A stretch of DNA of 18,223 nucleotides from Candidatus Dadabacteria bacterium (GTDB lineage: Bacteria > Desulfobacterota_D > UBA1144 > Nemesobacterales > Nemesobacteraceae), in NCBI GenBank assembly GCA_026709745.1, contig JAPOSJ010000215.1, positions 1-18,223 of the forward strand, given 5' to 3'. Both the position numbers and the translations under genes were made by a program. Under the pieces are notes generated by a model. That model worked only from the letters and a program-made list of their open reading frames with translations, did not search any database and was not told the origin of the DNA. This document shows positions 7,041 through 15,042 of this stretch, in pieces. The first letter of the stretch is position 1; every line of letters begins with the position of its first letter.

Positions 7041-7061
7041 TCCATTTAGGAGCTGTTGTTT

Positions 7062-7181
7062 ATGGTTTTGTCCCCGAAAACTGGTTATTATTTTCCAGAG
7101 GTGCATTCACTTACGATAGCAAACTATAGCGAAGCGAAACGATTTTGCGGGAGTGGAGGTTTTTTCTCATATGAAGTTTAA
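7062..7181 (+). CDS. Possible 39-codon small ORF overlapping the dnaN start
   Basis: ATG at 7062 is preceded by AGGAG (7048-7052) at 9-nt spacing, a better ribosome site than that of dnaN. The frame is open for 39 codons, starting MVLSPKTGYYFPEV, and stops at TAA 7179-7181. That is 11 bp inside dnaN in another frame, so translation could couple to dnaN initiation. I recognise no family, signal peptide or membrane segment. It could be a leader peptide controlling clamp synthesis or a chance frame; 39 open codons alone prove little. Confidence 0.3.
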   Translation: MVLSPKTGYYFPEVHSLTIANYSEAKRFCGSGGFFSYEV

Positions 7182-8319
7182 AATCAAAGGCGGGGAATTT
7201 TCAAGAAAGCTCGGAATGATACAAGGAGTTGTGGAGAGGAGATCCACGATGCCTATTCTCTCCCATGTTCTAATGAGTTCTACGGACAGAGGAATGCTTC
7301 TTAAAGCTACGGATCTCGAAAACACTGTCACTGTACTCTGCGATGTTCAAAGCGAAGAAGAATTCAGCATGGCGGTTCCCGCCGGAATACTCTCGGATCT
7401 TGCAAGGGAGATGAGGGAGGAGGAAGAGATATCGGTCAAGTTTACAGAGAACAACTGGATAGAGGTTGTCACCAGTTCCGGTTCTTTTAGAATAGCCGGG
7501 CTTTCGGGCGATGATTTCCCGAGTATGCCCGAGGTTTCTCCGGGGGACCTTTTTTCAGTTTCATCAGAAAGCCTTGAAGATATGGTCTCCAAAACGGTTT
7601 TTTCCATATCCGACGATGAAATGAGAAAAAGCCTATCGGGGCTATTCTTCGAAAAAAGAGGAGATCAGGTTCTGAGGCTGGTAGCGACTGACGGTCACAG
7701 GTTAAGCTTTGTTGACGAGACGCTTGAAGGCCTTCACCTCGCAGACGACATCCTTGTTCCTAAGAAAGCGGTTATGGAGATAAGAAAGCTTCTTCGCCTG
7801 TCGAAAAACGTCAGGATCGGAGGAAGCGGGAATTTCTTCGTTTTTGAGCTTCCGGACGAAAACCTTATCTTCACATCTAGGTTGATTGAAGCGGATTTTC
7901 CCGACTACATGCAAGTGGTTCCTGTCTCGACCAAGAACATGGTCAGGGTTAATTCCGAGCAGCTTTTGCTGGCACTCAGGAGGGTTTCCCTTTTCTCCGC
8001 AGACAACGTGAAGGGCGGTGGCAGGTTCGTCGAAATGGTTTTTGACAAAGGCAGATTATTGCTCGATGCCCATCTAAGTACGGGAGAAGGAAAAGAAAGC
8101 ATACCGGTTGAATATTCAGGGGAGGAGGTCAGGCTTGGTTTTAACTTCACTTATTTTCAGGAAGTTCTCGATGTAGTGGGCTCTGAAGAGGTGGTGATCG
8201 GGTTTTCGGGTCACAAAAATCCCGTTTATCTGGCTCCATGCGAGGACAGCAAGAAGCAGGAAGGCTACATGAACGTGATAATGCCGATGGAACTTGATAC
8301 CAAGGCTCAGGGGCAGTAG
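7171..8319 (+). CDS. dnaN: DNA polymerase III sliding clamp (beta subunit)
   Basis: DnaN forms the dimeric ring that tethers the replicative polymerase to DNA. From ATG 7171 it is 382 aa, normal for the family, and opens with the typical MKFKIKGGEFSRKL followed by GVVERRSTMPILSHVL. Other family hallmarks are the ATDLENTV strand, LVATDGHRLSF in domain 2 and the C-terminal VIMPMEL. An in-frame GTG at 7153 would add six residues, but the ATG fits homologues and has GGAGG (7155-7159) upstream. It follows oriC and is followed after 26 bp by gspL rather than recF. Confidence 0.96.
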   Translation: MKFKIKGGEFSRKLGMIQGVVERRSTMPILSHVLMSSTDRGMLLKATDLENTVTVLCDVQSEEEFSMAVPAGILSDLAREMREEEEISVKFTENNWIEVVTSSGSFRIAGLSGDDFPSMPEVSPGDLFSVSSESLEDMVSKTVFSISDDEMRKSLSGLFFEKRGDQVLRLVATDGHRLSFVDETLEGLHLADDILVPKKAVMEIRKLLRLSKNVRIGGSGNFFVFELPDENLIFTSRLIEADFPDYMQVVPVSTKNMVRVNSEQLLLALRRVSLFSADNVKGGGRFVEMVFDKGRLLLDAHLSTGEGKESIPVEYSGEEVRLGFNFTYFQEVLDVVGSEEVVIGFSGHKNPVYLAPCEDSKKQEGYMNVIMPMELDTKAQGQ

Positions 8320-8345
8320 GGGGCGTAAATACTCGTACATTTCCC

Positions 8346-9800
8346 ATGCTAGGTGGATTTATCGGAGTCGACTTTTCTGGCGCTGAGGTCAGGACGGTAA
8401 CCGTGAGGAAAGGCCTCAGGGGGACTGAAACCAGGAAGGCATCTTCGGGCGGTGGCGATGTTCAGAATTTTCTTCGAAACGAAGCTTCTCTCGGAACAAG
8501 GGCCGTGGCGGGAATCAGTTTCTCTCCTCTTCTCCTCAGGTTTCTCAGGTTTCCCTTCTCAGATTCAAAGAAAATCAGGGGTGTGTACCGCTTTGAGCTT
8601 GAAAACTCTACCGGTTTCGCCTTAGGAGAAGAGGTACTTTCAGACTACCATGAGATAAAGAGGCCCGAGGGAGCTGAAATCATAGTTGCTGCCTTTGGAA
8701 GGGAAGTGTTCGAGGAGTACCTGGATTACATTCAGGGGTCGGGACTAGATCCCGATCAGGTGACTTTTTCCCCGGTCGCTTTTTCCTCCCTCGGGGAGTT
8801 TCTCAGGGAGCCAAGACCGCTTCTCGTTATAGACGCAGATTCTGACCATCTTAACTTCTCGTTTTTCGACCAAGAAGGGCTCAGCAGGGTAAGGAACTGC
8901 GATGACGCCATGGGAAAAATAAAAAAACAACTTGGCGTCGAAAAACTTAACCTTAAAGAGATAAACTCAGACGACCGAAAAAGAAAGGCTTTTCTTGAAA
9001 GCTGTCGTTTTATCGCTGCGGAGATAATAAGCACCACCCGTTACTTTGAGGGGGAAGCAGGAGAGGCAGTAAGCAGTTTCGTCCTGACCGGCGGGATCTG
9101 CGGGGTGTCTGGGGTTTTGGAAAAACTAACAGAGCTTCTTGGGAAGAAGGTGGAAAAAATTTTCATAGAGCCCTTGGGCCGTGAGGACTCCCCATTTTTT
9201 GCTAAAGCTTACGCTTTGGCTCTTTACGGGGGTTTTTCCGCAAAGAGCGGCAGACTTAACCTCAGAAGAAACGGCTACCGCCCTCGAGGTATGGCGAGAG
9301 AGCTTCTCAAAGAGTTCAAGGTTCCTGTGGCACTTGGCGCCGCGCTGATTTTTATGGTGATTTTCGCACGCGCAACCGAAGTAGTCTCTGCAAGAGGCAA
9401 GATCAGCTCCATGCGTTCCGAGATGAGGACTGAACTTGCCAAGGAATTCCCCGGAGTTGCAGGAACTCATGACCCGTTAGATTTTTACAGTGAAAAGCTT
9501 GAAGTAATCAGCCGCAGGCTTGAGATACTCAAGCAGGTAAAAGGTTCTCACAGTCCCCTTGAGATACTCACGGCAATCTCGTCATCATTCCCCGGGGATG
9601 TTGGCTTTTCGATTGACGAAATAAGGATCGAAGAGGGCGGCAGGGCAAGAATATGGGGAAAGAGTGACTCATACGAGGATATAGCTTCAATAGAGAAAAA
9701 GTTTTCCGATTCGGGAACTTTCACCCAGGTGAAGATGGGAAAGGTTGGAAAGGCTGTTAACAACAGACTCAAATTCGAGATTTCGATGGTGGCGAGGTGA
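8346..9800 (+). CDS. gspL: Type II secretion system protein GspL (PilM-like cytoplasmic domain)
   Basis: The 484-aa protein has an actin/PilM-like cytoplasmic region (about 1-310) that begins GFIGVDFSGAEVRTV and includes LLVIDADSDHLNFSFF and the FVLTGGICGVSG turn. One membrane helix (about 326-345) and a periplasmic ferredoxin-like tail follow. GspL links the cytoplasmic GspE ATPase to the inner-membrane platform of the type II secretion system. The call is supported by the next two genes, which have GspM and GspN architecture. A PilM/PilN-like fusion of a type IV pilus is the main alternative. The start has no strong Shine-Dalgarno, though the family fold begins right at it. Confidence 0.75.
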   Translation: MLGGFIGVDFSGAEVRTVTVRKGLRGTETRKASSGGGDVQNFLRNEASLGTRAVAGISFSPLLLRFLRFPFSDSKKIRGVYRFELENSTGFALGEEVLSDYHEIKRPEGAEIIVAAFGREVFEEYLDYIQGSGLDPDQVTFSPVAFSSLGEFLREPRPLLVIDADSDHLNFSFFDQEGLSRVRNCDDAMGKIKKQLGVEKLNLKEINSDDRKRKAFLESCRFIAAEIISTTRYFEGEAGEAVSSFVLTGGICGVSGVLEKLTELLGKKVEKIFIEPLGREDSPFFAKAYALALYGGFSAKSGRLNLRRNGYRPRGMARELLKEFKVPVALGAALIFMVIFARATEVVSARGKISSMRSEMRTELAKEFPGVAGTHDPLDFYSEKLEVISRRLEILKQVKGSHSPLEILTAISSSFPGDVGFSIDEIRIEEGGRARIWGKSDSYEDIASIEKKFSDSGTFTQVKMGKVGKAVNNRLKFEISMVAR

Positions 9801-10435
9801 AAGTGGAGAGATTAGCAAAGATACTGTCGCCCGTACTTAGGCGAATATACTTAGCTTTTCAGAGCAGGGTAGCCGAACCTCTTGAGAGAAGGATAAGGGC
9901 CTTTATAGACAGGGGAATTTTTTCCCAGAGGGACATTCGAGCCCTGAAGATAGCCTCCGCCGCGCTTTTCGTATTTGCTCTTTTTTTTCTTTACAGGGGA
10001 GTTTACCCTGAGGGAACAACTAGAAGTGAAGTAAGCCAGATAAGGCTTCAGCTAAACGAAATGAGGGCCCTCAAAGCAGAGTATTCCTACTCCAGAGACA
10101 TTCTTGCTAAGATGAGTGGCTCCATGGAGGAGGAAAAGGAGGCGCTGATTTCCGTGGTTGAGAAAACACTTATTAGAAACGGCATAGACCGCCGTTCCTT
10201 TTCGATAAAGGGAGTTAGTCCATCGTCAAGGAGCAAGGGGATAGAAAGGAAAAGAGCCGTACTTGTAGACATAAACAAGGTGGCTGTCCCCAGAGTGCTC
10301 AACGTTCTCTACACTTTCCAGAAAAGCAAGACCATACTCAAGGTCTCTGACCTCAGGATAAAAACCAGGTTCGACAACCCGAATCTCACGGACGTTTCGT
10401 TCCGCCTGTCCACTTTTTCCTTCAGTGAATCGTGA
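9797..10435 (+). CDS. gspM: Type II secretion system protein GspM-like
   Basis: The 212-aa protein starts at GTG and overlaps the gspL stop by 4 nt (GTGA). It has a basic cytoplasmic segment of about 48 residues, one membrane helix (about 49-70), a predicted helical stretch (75-125) and a C-terminal ferredoxin-like domain. This is the GspM/PilO layout, in which the protein pairs with GspL in the inner-membrane platform. The N-terminal cytoplasmic part is longer than in enterobacterial GspM. Identification is by architecture and position more than by sequence motifs. Confidence 0.65.
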   Translation: MKVERLAKILSPVLRRIYLAFQSRVAEPLERRIRAFIDRGIFSQRDIRALKIASAALFVFALFFLYRGVYPEGTTRSEVSQIRLQLNEMRALKAEYSYSRDILAKMSGSMEEEKEALISVVEKTLIRNGIDRRSFSIKGVSPSSRSKGIERKRAVLVDINKVAVPRVLNVLYTFQKSKTILKVSDLRIKTRFDNPNLTDVSFRLSTFSFSES

Positions 10436-10453
10436 CCGGTAATATAATTTCCG

Positions 10454-11359
10454 ATGAGAATAAATACCAGAATCAAAATGCCGGAAAAAATATCTCCCAG
10501 ACTCTATGTCGGGCTGTTTTTTGCCCTTTTCCTGCTTTTTCTCCTTATTGGATTTCCGCGGGACGCGGTTGAAAAAAGGATTGTCTTCGAGATACAGAGC
10601 GAGTCCCCTGTGCCGATTCTTATAGGAAGTGCGTCTTTAAAAGGTATTTCATCAGTTGAACTGAGAGATGTGCGTGTGGTCCTCGGGGAAGGAGGCTCGC
10701 TTCTGGTTGACAGGGCCGGCATCAGTGCTGGACTTTTTTCCATTGTTTTTTCAGACGAAGCCCGCATCTCCTTCTCCGCCGAAGCCTACGGAGGGAAAAT
10801 AGACGGCGCTTTTTCCCAGAACATGAAGAAAAGAAGTCCGACGGGAGCGGAACTGCACGTAAGTTCCATGGAATCTTCGACCGTTTCACAACTTTTTCTC
10901 GGGGACAGCGGAGTCTCGGTCGCTGGGAAGGTTGACGCGAGCGTGAAATTTCTCGCAGACGGGGAAGGTGGAGAGATTTCCAGAATAGAGTACCTGGTTT
11001 CTAGTCCTTCTTTTTCCGTCGCTGTAGGCAATGTACAGGGTTTTGATATCGGTGAGAAGTATGAAAACCTGAGCGTAGTGCTTCGCGGCACCGCCGACCG
11101 TTTCGAATCACGAGTCGAGAAGTTTTCCATCACGGGTCCTCAGATTTCCCTGCAGGCTGATGGAAAAGCACCTTCTCCCCTTCGGTTGAGAAAAGGAGCT
11201 GCCCTTGATCTTTCCATTACTTTTAGACCTCCACCGGAAGACATAAAGTTTGCCCTTTTAGGCGGTTTTTTTAGTTCCAGTGCAGACGGCACGTTTTCTG
11301 GTAGGATCCAAGGAACACTAGGAGAGCCCAGAATAGCGAAACCCGACGGAGGTCGATAA
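10454..11359 (+). CDS. gspN: Type II secretion system protein GspN-like
   Basis: The 301-aa protein has a short basic N-terminus, one membrane helix (about 17-36) and a long beta-rich periplasmic region with repeated short strands. The end, RIQGTLGEPRIAKP, resembles the AsmA/GspN-type C-terminus. It begins 18 bp after gspM, completing an L-M-N order typical of deltaproteobacterial T2SS loci. GspN is an accessory inner-membrane component whose precise role is not settled. The platform, ATPase, secretin and pseudopilin genes are not in this window. Confidence 0.65.
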   Translation: MRINTRIKMPEKISPRLYVGLFFALFLLFLLIGFPRDAVEKRIVFEIQSESPVPILIGSASLKGISSVELRDVRVVLGEGGSLLVDRAGISAGLFSIVFSDEARISFSAEAYGGKIDGAFSQNMKKRSPTGAELHVSSMESSTVSQLFLGDSGVSVAGKVDASVKFLADGEGGEISRIEYLVSSPSFSVAVGNVQGFDIGEKYENLSVVLRGTADRFESRVEKFSITGPQISLQADGKAPSPLRLRKGAALDLSITFRPPPEDIKFALLGGFFSSSADGTFSGRIQGTLGEPRIAKPDGGR

Positions 11360-11384
11360 TCCCGTCGCGAAGCGGTTGTGCTAT

Positions 11385-11413
11385 TTGACTTTGATCCTCG
11401 CCCTCGCTATTCT
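11385..11413 (+). promoter_or_regulatory. Predicted promoter of the pheA-hisC-tyrA-msrB operon
   Basis: TTGACT (11385-11390), a 17-nt spacer and TATTCT (11408-11413) lie in the 82-bp gap after gspN. The predicted start is near 11420, about 22 nt before the pheA ATG. No attenuator hairpin or Phe-rich leader frame fits in that short leader. Confidence 0.5.
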
Positions 11414-11441
11414 TCTAAAAATATTTCCTTAAGATTGCATA

Positions 11442-12530
11442 ATGGCTCCCAACAAAAAACTTGCCTCCTTAAGAAGGGAAATAGACACCCTTGACTCGAG
11501 GCTCCTTGAGCTTATAAACAGGCGGGCTGAATTTGCCATAGAGGTAAGCGGGCTGAAGAGAAAAGACTGCTTGGGAGTTTACGACCCGAGCAGGGAAAGG
11601 GAGATAGAAGGCAGGATAACGGAGAAAAACTCCGGCCCCCTGTCAGATGAAGATATCCTTTTTGTTTTCAGAGAGATAATATCGCGTTGCCGCTCGCTTC
11701 AGCATGATGACAGGAAAATCGCCTACCTAGGACCGGAAGGAAGCTTTTCAAATCAGGCTGCATTTCGGGAATTCGGCGTATCTTCTGAGTTTTTCCCCAT
11801 GCCCAGCTTCGAGGATGTTTTTGAGGACGTATACGCCAAAAGGGCGGATTTCGGCATACTGCCCGTTGAAAACTCCGTTGAGGGTTCTGTGGGAGACGTC
11901 CTTGACATGTTGCTTGAGTGGGATCTTAGCATTTCGGCTGAGTGTTTCGAGCGCATTGAGCTCAGTCTGCTTTCTCTGGGTACGGACATAAGTCAAGTGA
12001 AGACAGTAGCCTCCCACCCTCAGGCCCTTGGCCAGTGCAGGAAGTGGATAGCCACGAATCTCTACGGTGTTGCGCTTGTTGAAACTCCCAGCACCGCGGC
12101 AGCGGCGAAGATGTCTGCTAGGGACCCGAGTGTCGCAGCAATTGCAAGCAGGTTTGCGGGTTCGATATACGATCTGCGGACGATACAGAGCCACATAGAG
12201 GACAGTCCGCGCAATACGACCCGGTTTTTGGTCGTGGGAAGGAATAATCCTCCCCCAAGCGGACAGGACAAAACTTCTATTGCCTTTTCAGTAAGGGATG
12301 AGCCTGGAGCGCTTCACAAAGCGTTTTTTCTCCCCTTCTCCGAATCTTCCATAAACCTCACCAAGATAGAGTCCAGACCCTCCCGCGACGGGCAGTGGGA
12401 ATACGTGTTTTTCGCGGACTTCTCGGGACACCGGGAGGACAGATCTGTAAGGGAAACGCTCGAGAGGGTTGGAGACAACTGCGTTTTTCTGAAGGTGCTT
12501 GGATCCTACCCAGCCGGAGCGCCGGTCTGA
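11442..12530 (+). CDS. pheA: Bifunctional chorismate mutase / prephenate dehydratase (P-protein)
   Basis: The 362-aa protein converts chorismate to prephenate and then phenylpyruvate. The AroQ chorismate mutase domain spans about 7-85 (LRREIDTLDSRLLELINRR). The prephenate dehydratase domain spans about 92-268, with YLGPEGSFSNQAA, PVENSVEGSVGDVLD, ASHPQALGQC and the catalytic TTRF region. A C-terminal ACT domain (about 276-358, DEPGALHKAF and KIESRP) suggests feedback inhibition by phenylalanine. It heads a rightward cluster with hisC, tyrA and msrB. No strong Shine-Dalgarno precedes the ATG, but the fold begins here. Confidence 0.95.
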   Translation: MAPNKKLASLRREIDTLDSRLLELINRRAEFAIEVSGLKRKDCLGVYDPSREREIEGRITEKNSGPLSDEDILFVFREIISRCRSLQHDDRKIAYLGPEGSFSNQAAFREFGVSSEFFPMPSFEDVFEDVYAKRADFGILPVENSVEGSVGDVLDMLLEWDLSISAECFERIELSLLSLGTDISQVKTVASHPQALGQCRKWIATNLYGVALVETPSTAAAAKMSARDPSVAAIASRFAGSIYDLRTIQSHIEDSPRNTTRFLVVGRNNPPPSGQDKTSIAFSVRDEPGALHKAFFLPFSESSINLTKIESRPSRDGQWEYVFFADFSGHREDRSVRETLERVGDNCVFLKVLGSYPAGAPV

Positions 12531-12555
12531 ACTTACCAGAGCGGGCGAGATCCAA

Positions 12556-13641
12556 ATGGAACCCAGAGCAAGCGTAAAAAACCTTATACCCTATGTTCCC
12601 GGGAAACCTATAGAGGAACTTGAGAGGGAACTTGGAATCCGCAGCGCGGCCAAGCTGGCGTCTAACGAAAATCCCCTGGGCCCTTCTCCGCTTGCGCAGA
12701 AGGCGCTCTCGGAAAATCTCTCCACAGTGAACCTTTATCCCGACGGAGGTTGCTTTGAGCTGCGCCGGAAACTTTCTCGTAAGCTCCGGGTTCCTGAGGA
12801 CATGTTAATAATCGGCAACGGCTCAAACGAAGTGATAGAAATTGTCGCGAGAACCTTTCTTGAACCCGGTGACGAGGCTATATACGGCAGCCACGCGTTT
12901 ATCGTTTACCCTATTGTAACTCAATCTCTCGGATGCTCCCATGTTGTCTCACGGATGCCGGACCTCACGCACGACCTTGAGGATATGAGTTCTCTGATCA
13001 CTGAGAAAACCAGAATCATCTATATAGCCAATCCCAACAATCCCACCGGAACAATAGTCAGAAGGGAGGAGTTCGAGTGGTTTCTCAGGCAGGTTCCCGA
13101 AAACATTATAATACTGGTGGACGAGGCTTACTTTGAGTACGTGGACGACCCCGAATATCCTGACACTCTGCGCTACCACACGCTGCGCGAATCGCTTGTG
13201 ACGGTCAGAACCTTCTCAAAGATTTACGGCCTCGCAGGACTCAGGGTCGGCTACGCTGTCGCGTCCCGGGAGGCGGTCTCCTATATGGATAGGGTGCGCC
13301 AACCTTTTAATGTTAACTCGGCGGCGCAGGCAGCTGCGTGCGCGGCACTTGACGACGAGGAACATGTCGCCCGCTCAATAGAGCTTAACCGCACGGGAAG
13401 GGAATATTTCCGCTTGGCACTCGGCAATCTGGGGCTCGGATACACAGAGTCTTATGCGAACTTCTTTCTTGTGGATATTGGAAGAGACCCGGCGGCGGTT
13501 TACGAGGCCCTTCTTCGCGATGGTGTTATAACCAGACCTGTGGGCGGATACGGGCTCAAGACACACCTCAGGGTAAGTTTTGGGCTTCCCGGGGAAAACG
13601 AAAGATTTATTGAATCGCTCAGGAGAATTCTCGGAAAATGA
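12556..13641 (+). CDS. hisC: Histidinol-phosphate / aromatic aminotransferase
   Basis: HisC is a PLP-dependent class I/II aminotransferase of 361 aa. Signatures are SNENPLGPS, NPNNPTGT, DEAYFEYVDD and FSKIYGLAGLRVGY (Schiff-base lysine in FSK), with a C-terminal GLKTHLRVSFG holding the carboxylate-binding arginine. The ATG at 12556 is preferred over an upstream TTG at 12499 because it lies 25 bp beyond the pheA stop and matches homologue N-termini. Sitting between pheA and tyrA, it may transaminate phenylpyruvate and hydroxyphenylpyruvate as well as histidinol phosphate, as known for B. subtilis HisC beside tyrA. Dual function is inference. Confidence 0.92.
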   Translation: MEPRASVKNLIPYVPGKPIEELERELGIRSAAKLASNENPLGPSPLAQKALSENLSTVNLYPDGGCFELRRKLSRKLRVPEDMLIIGNGSNEVIEIVARTFLEPGDEAIYGSHAFIVYPIVTQSLGCSHVVSRMPDLTHDLEDMSSLITEKTRIIYIANPNNPTGTIVRREEFEWFLRQVPENIIILVDEAYFEYVDDPEYPDTLRYHTLRESLVTVRTFSKIYGLAGLRVGYAVASREAVSYMDRVRQPFNVNSAAQAAACAALDDEEHVARSIELNRTGREYFRLALGNLGLGYTESYANFFLVDIGRDPAAVYEALLRDGVITRPVGGYGLKTHLRVSFGLPGENERFIESLRRILGK

Positions 13642-14525
13642 CTTTTGAAAAAGTGACGGTGGTGGGCCTTGGGTTGATAGGTGGCTCTCTCGCGGCTGCC
13701 CTTCGCGAATCGGGGGAAGTCGGGGAGGTCTTCGGTGTGGAGAGGGATTCTGATTCCCTAAGTTTCTCACTTGAAAACGAAATCATAGACTCGGGTGCCC
13801 GTGAAATTGGCCCCGCAATCTGGGGATCGGATGTAGTGATCGTGGCGACCTACGTGAACAACATAGCGCAGGTGTGCGGCGAAGTTTCCGGGTTTGTTTC
13901 CTCAGGCACGGTGGTTTGCGACACTGGAAGCGTCAAGGCACCCATAGTGAGACGGATGGAGAGAGGTCTGCAGAACATCCGCTTTGTGGGAGCTCATCCC
14001 ATAGCAGGGAAGGAAACCTCGGGTGTAAGGGAGTCTTGGGCAGGTCTTTTTTCCGGAAAAAGATGTGTTGTTACCCCGATTGAGAGTACATGTCCCGAAG
14101 CACTTCTTGCGGTAAAGAAGCTTTTTTGGCTTGCGGGAAGCGAGGTGGTCGAGATGGACCCCAAATCACACGACGAGGTGTTTTCACTCGTAAGCCATCT
14201 TCCCCATGCGGTTGCCTATTCGCTTTTGGGAGCCGTAGGTTCTGGAGGAGGGGAGAGAAACCTTTTTGACTTTTCGGGAGGGGGACTTGCCGACTTCACC
14301 AGAATTGCTCTCAGCTCCCCGGAGATGTGGGCGGGAATTTTTATAGAGAACCGCGAAGCGCTTCTGAGCGCTATACGAGGCTTTGCGGGAAAGCTCGGGG
14401 AGATTGAAAAAGCCGTCGCCTTGGGTAAGGTGGAAGATCTTGAGGTACTTTTGAGAGAAGCTAGGGATTCCGGGATCAATAAGGAGAAGCGAGAAGAGAA
14501 TGTCCGGGAAAATAAAGAAAACTGA
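13638..14525 (+). CDS. tyrA: Prephenate dehydrogenase
   Basis: The 295-aa protein oxidatively decarboxylates prephenate to 4-hydroxyphenylpyruvate. The Rossmann fingerprint GLGLIGGS (10-17) is near the N-terminus, followed by CDTGSVKAPI, the substrate-site segment GAHPIAGKETSG, and SHDEVFSLVSHLPHAVAYSL in the helical dimerisation half. No ACT domain is present. Its ATG overlaps the hisC stop by 4 nt (ATGA), indicating tight translational coupling. A glutamate/lysine-rich C-terminal tail is encoded over the overlap with msrB. Arogenate could be an alternative substrate, and the sequence does not settle it. Confidence 0.93.
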   Translation: MTFEKVTVVGLGLIGGSLAAALRESGEVGEVFGVERDSDSLSFSLENEIIDSGAREIGPAIWGSDVVIVATYVNNIAQVCGEVSGFVSSGTVVCDTGSVKAPIVRRMERGLQNIRFVGAHPIAGKETSGVRESWAGLFSGKRCVVTPIESTCPEALLAVKKLFWLAGSEVVEMDPKSHDEVFSLVSHLPHAVAYSLLGAVGSGGGERNLFDFSGGGLADFTRIALSSPEMWAGIFIENREALLSAIRGFAGKLGEIEKAVALGKVEDLEVLLREARDSGINKEKREENVRENKEN

Positions 14526-14904
14526 CGAGCAGTGGCGGGAGGAGCTCTCAGAGGAGCAGTTTCTTGTCACAAGAAAAAAAGGCACCGAGAGGGCTTTTAC
14601 AGGAAAGTATCATAATCATCACGAAAAAGGAATATACGTCTGCGTATGCTGTGGGCAAGAGCTTTTCCGTTTTTCCAAGAAGTTTGATTCCGGCACCGGG
14701 TGGCCGAGCTTTTGGGACCCCATCTCGCGGGAGAACGTGACAGAGAGGGTCGATCACTCCCATGGAATGACAAGAACCGAGGTTCTGTGCTCAAAATGCG
14801 ACGCTCACTTAGGGCACGTTTTCCCTGATGGTCCCCGGCCCACCGGGCTTAGGTACTGCATAAATTCTGCCTCTCTGGATTTCAGGGAAGCGGATGAGGA
14901 GTAG
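14500..14904 (+). CDS. msrB: Peptide-methionine (R)-S-oxide reductase MsrB
   Basis: The 134-aa protein repairs oxidised methionine. It carries both zinc CxxC pairs (C48/C51 in CVCCG and C97/C100 in CSKCD), the FDSGTGWPSFW motif (62-72), HLGHVFPDGP and the catalytic cysteine C120 in RYCINSASLDF. Length and motif order are normal for a stand-alone MsrB. It overlaps the end of tyrA by 26 bp in another frame, so it belongs to the aromatic operon by layout although its function is unrelated. Its stop lies 6 bp from the converging tRNA gene, with no terminator hairpin visible between them. Confidence 0.95.
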   Translation: MSGKIKKTDEQWREELSEEQFLVTRKKGTERAFTGKYHNHHEKGIYVCVCCGQELFRFSKKFDSGTGWPSFWDPISRENVTERVDHSHGMTRTEVLCSKCDAHLGHVFPDGPRPTGLRYCINSASLDFREADEE

Positions 14905-14910
14905 GAAAAG

Positions 14911-14982
14911 TGGCGACGGGTGGGATCGAACCACCGACACAGGCCTTATGAGAGCCCCGCTCTACCCCTGAGCTACGCCGCC
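14911..14982 (-). tRNA. tRNA with CAU anticodon (elongator Met, or Ile2)
   Basis: The minus strand folds into a 72-nt cloverleaf. The acceptor stem GGCGGCG/CGTCGCC has one G-T pair. The D arm is GCTC-AGGGGTA-GAGC, the anticodon arm GGGCT-CTCATAA-GGCCT, the variable loop GTGTC, and the T arm GGTGG-TTCGATC-CCACC. The discriminator is A and CCA is not encoded. The anticodon is CAU. The paired first base and lack of three consecutive G-C pairs next to the anticodon loop argue against initiator tRNA. Elongator Met versus lysidine-modified Ile2 cannot be settled by eye. Confidence 0.92.
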
Positions 14983-15010
14983 CCACAAAAAAGCAGATCA
15001 AGAGGCAGGA

Positions 15011-15038
15011 ATTATACCGGAAGTCCGACGGGATTCAA
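15011..15038 (-). promoter_or_regulatory. Predicted tRNA promoter
   Basis: On the minus strand TTGAAT (15033-15038), a 16-nt spacer and a perfect TATAAT (15011-15016) precede the tRNA. The predicted start, about 15004, gives a leader of about 22 nt. It begins 5 nt after the stop of the glycosyltransferase gene upstream. Confidence 0.65.
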
Positions 15039-15042
15039 CGCT

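Larger units (their letters stand above)
6785..7061. other. Probable chromosomal replication origin (oriC)
   Basis: The dnaA-dnaN intergenic region is a classical oriC position. It contains, in order, repeated CTGTCA motifs, a divergent DnaA-box-like 9-mer on the minus strand, a short G+C-rich block followed by a T7 run (6916-6940), a second 9-mer on the plus strand, a DnaA-trio tract and an AT-rich stretch. Canonical TTATCCACA or TGTGGATAA boxes are absent. Gene direction also changes near here: thiL and its operon run left, dnaN and its followers run right. That is expected for leading-strand genes on either side of an origin. Confidence 0.75.

Noticed and set aside
7081..7098. LexA/SOS box upstream of dnaN
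   Set aside because: CTGG-N10-CCAG does not fit CTGT-N8-ACAG, and four-base arms are easily due to chance.
12499..12555. TTG 12499 as the hisC start
   Set aside because: It overlaps pheA by 32 bp and adds residues not seen in HisC; ATG 12556 fits the family.
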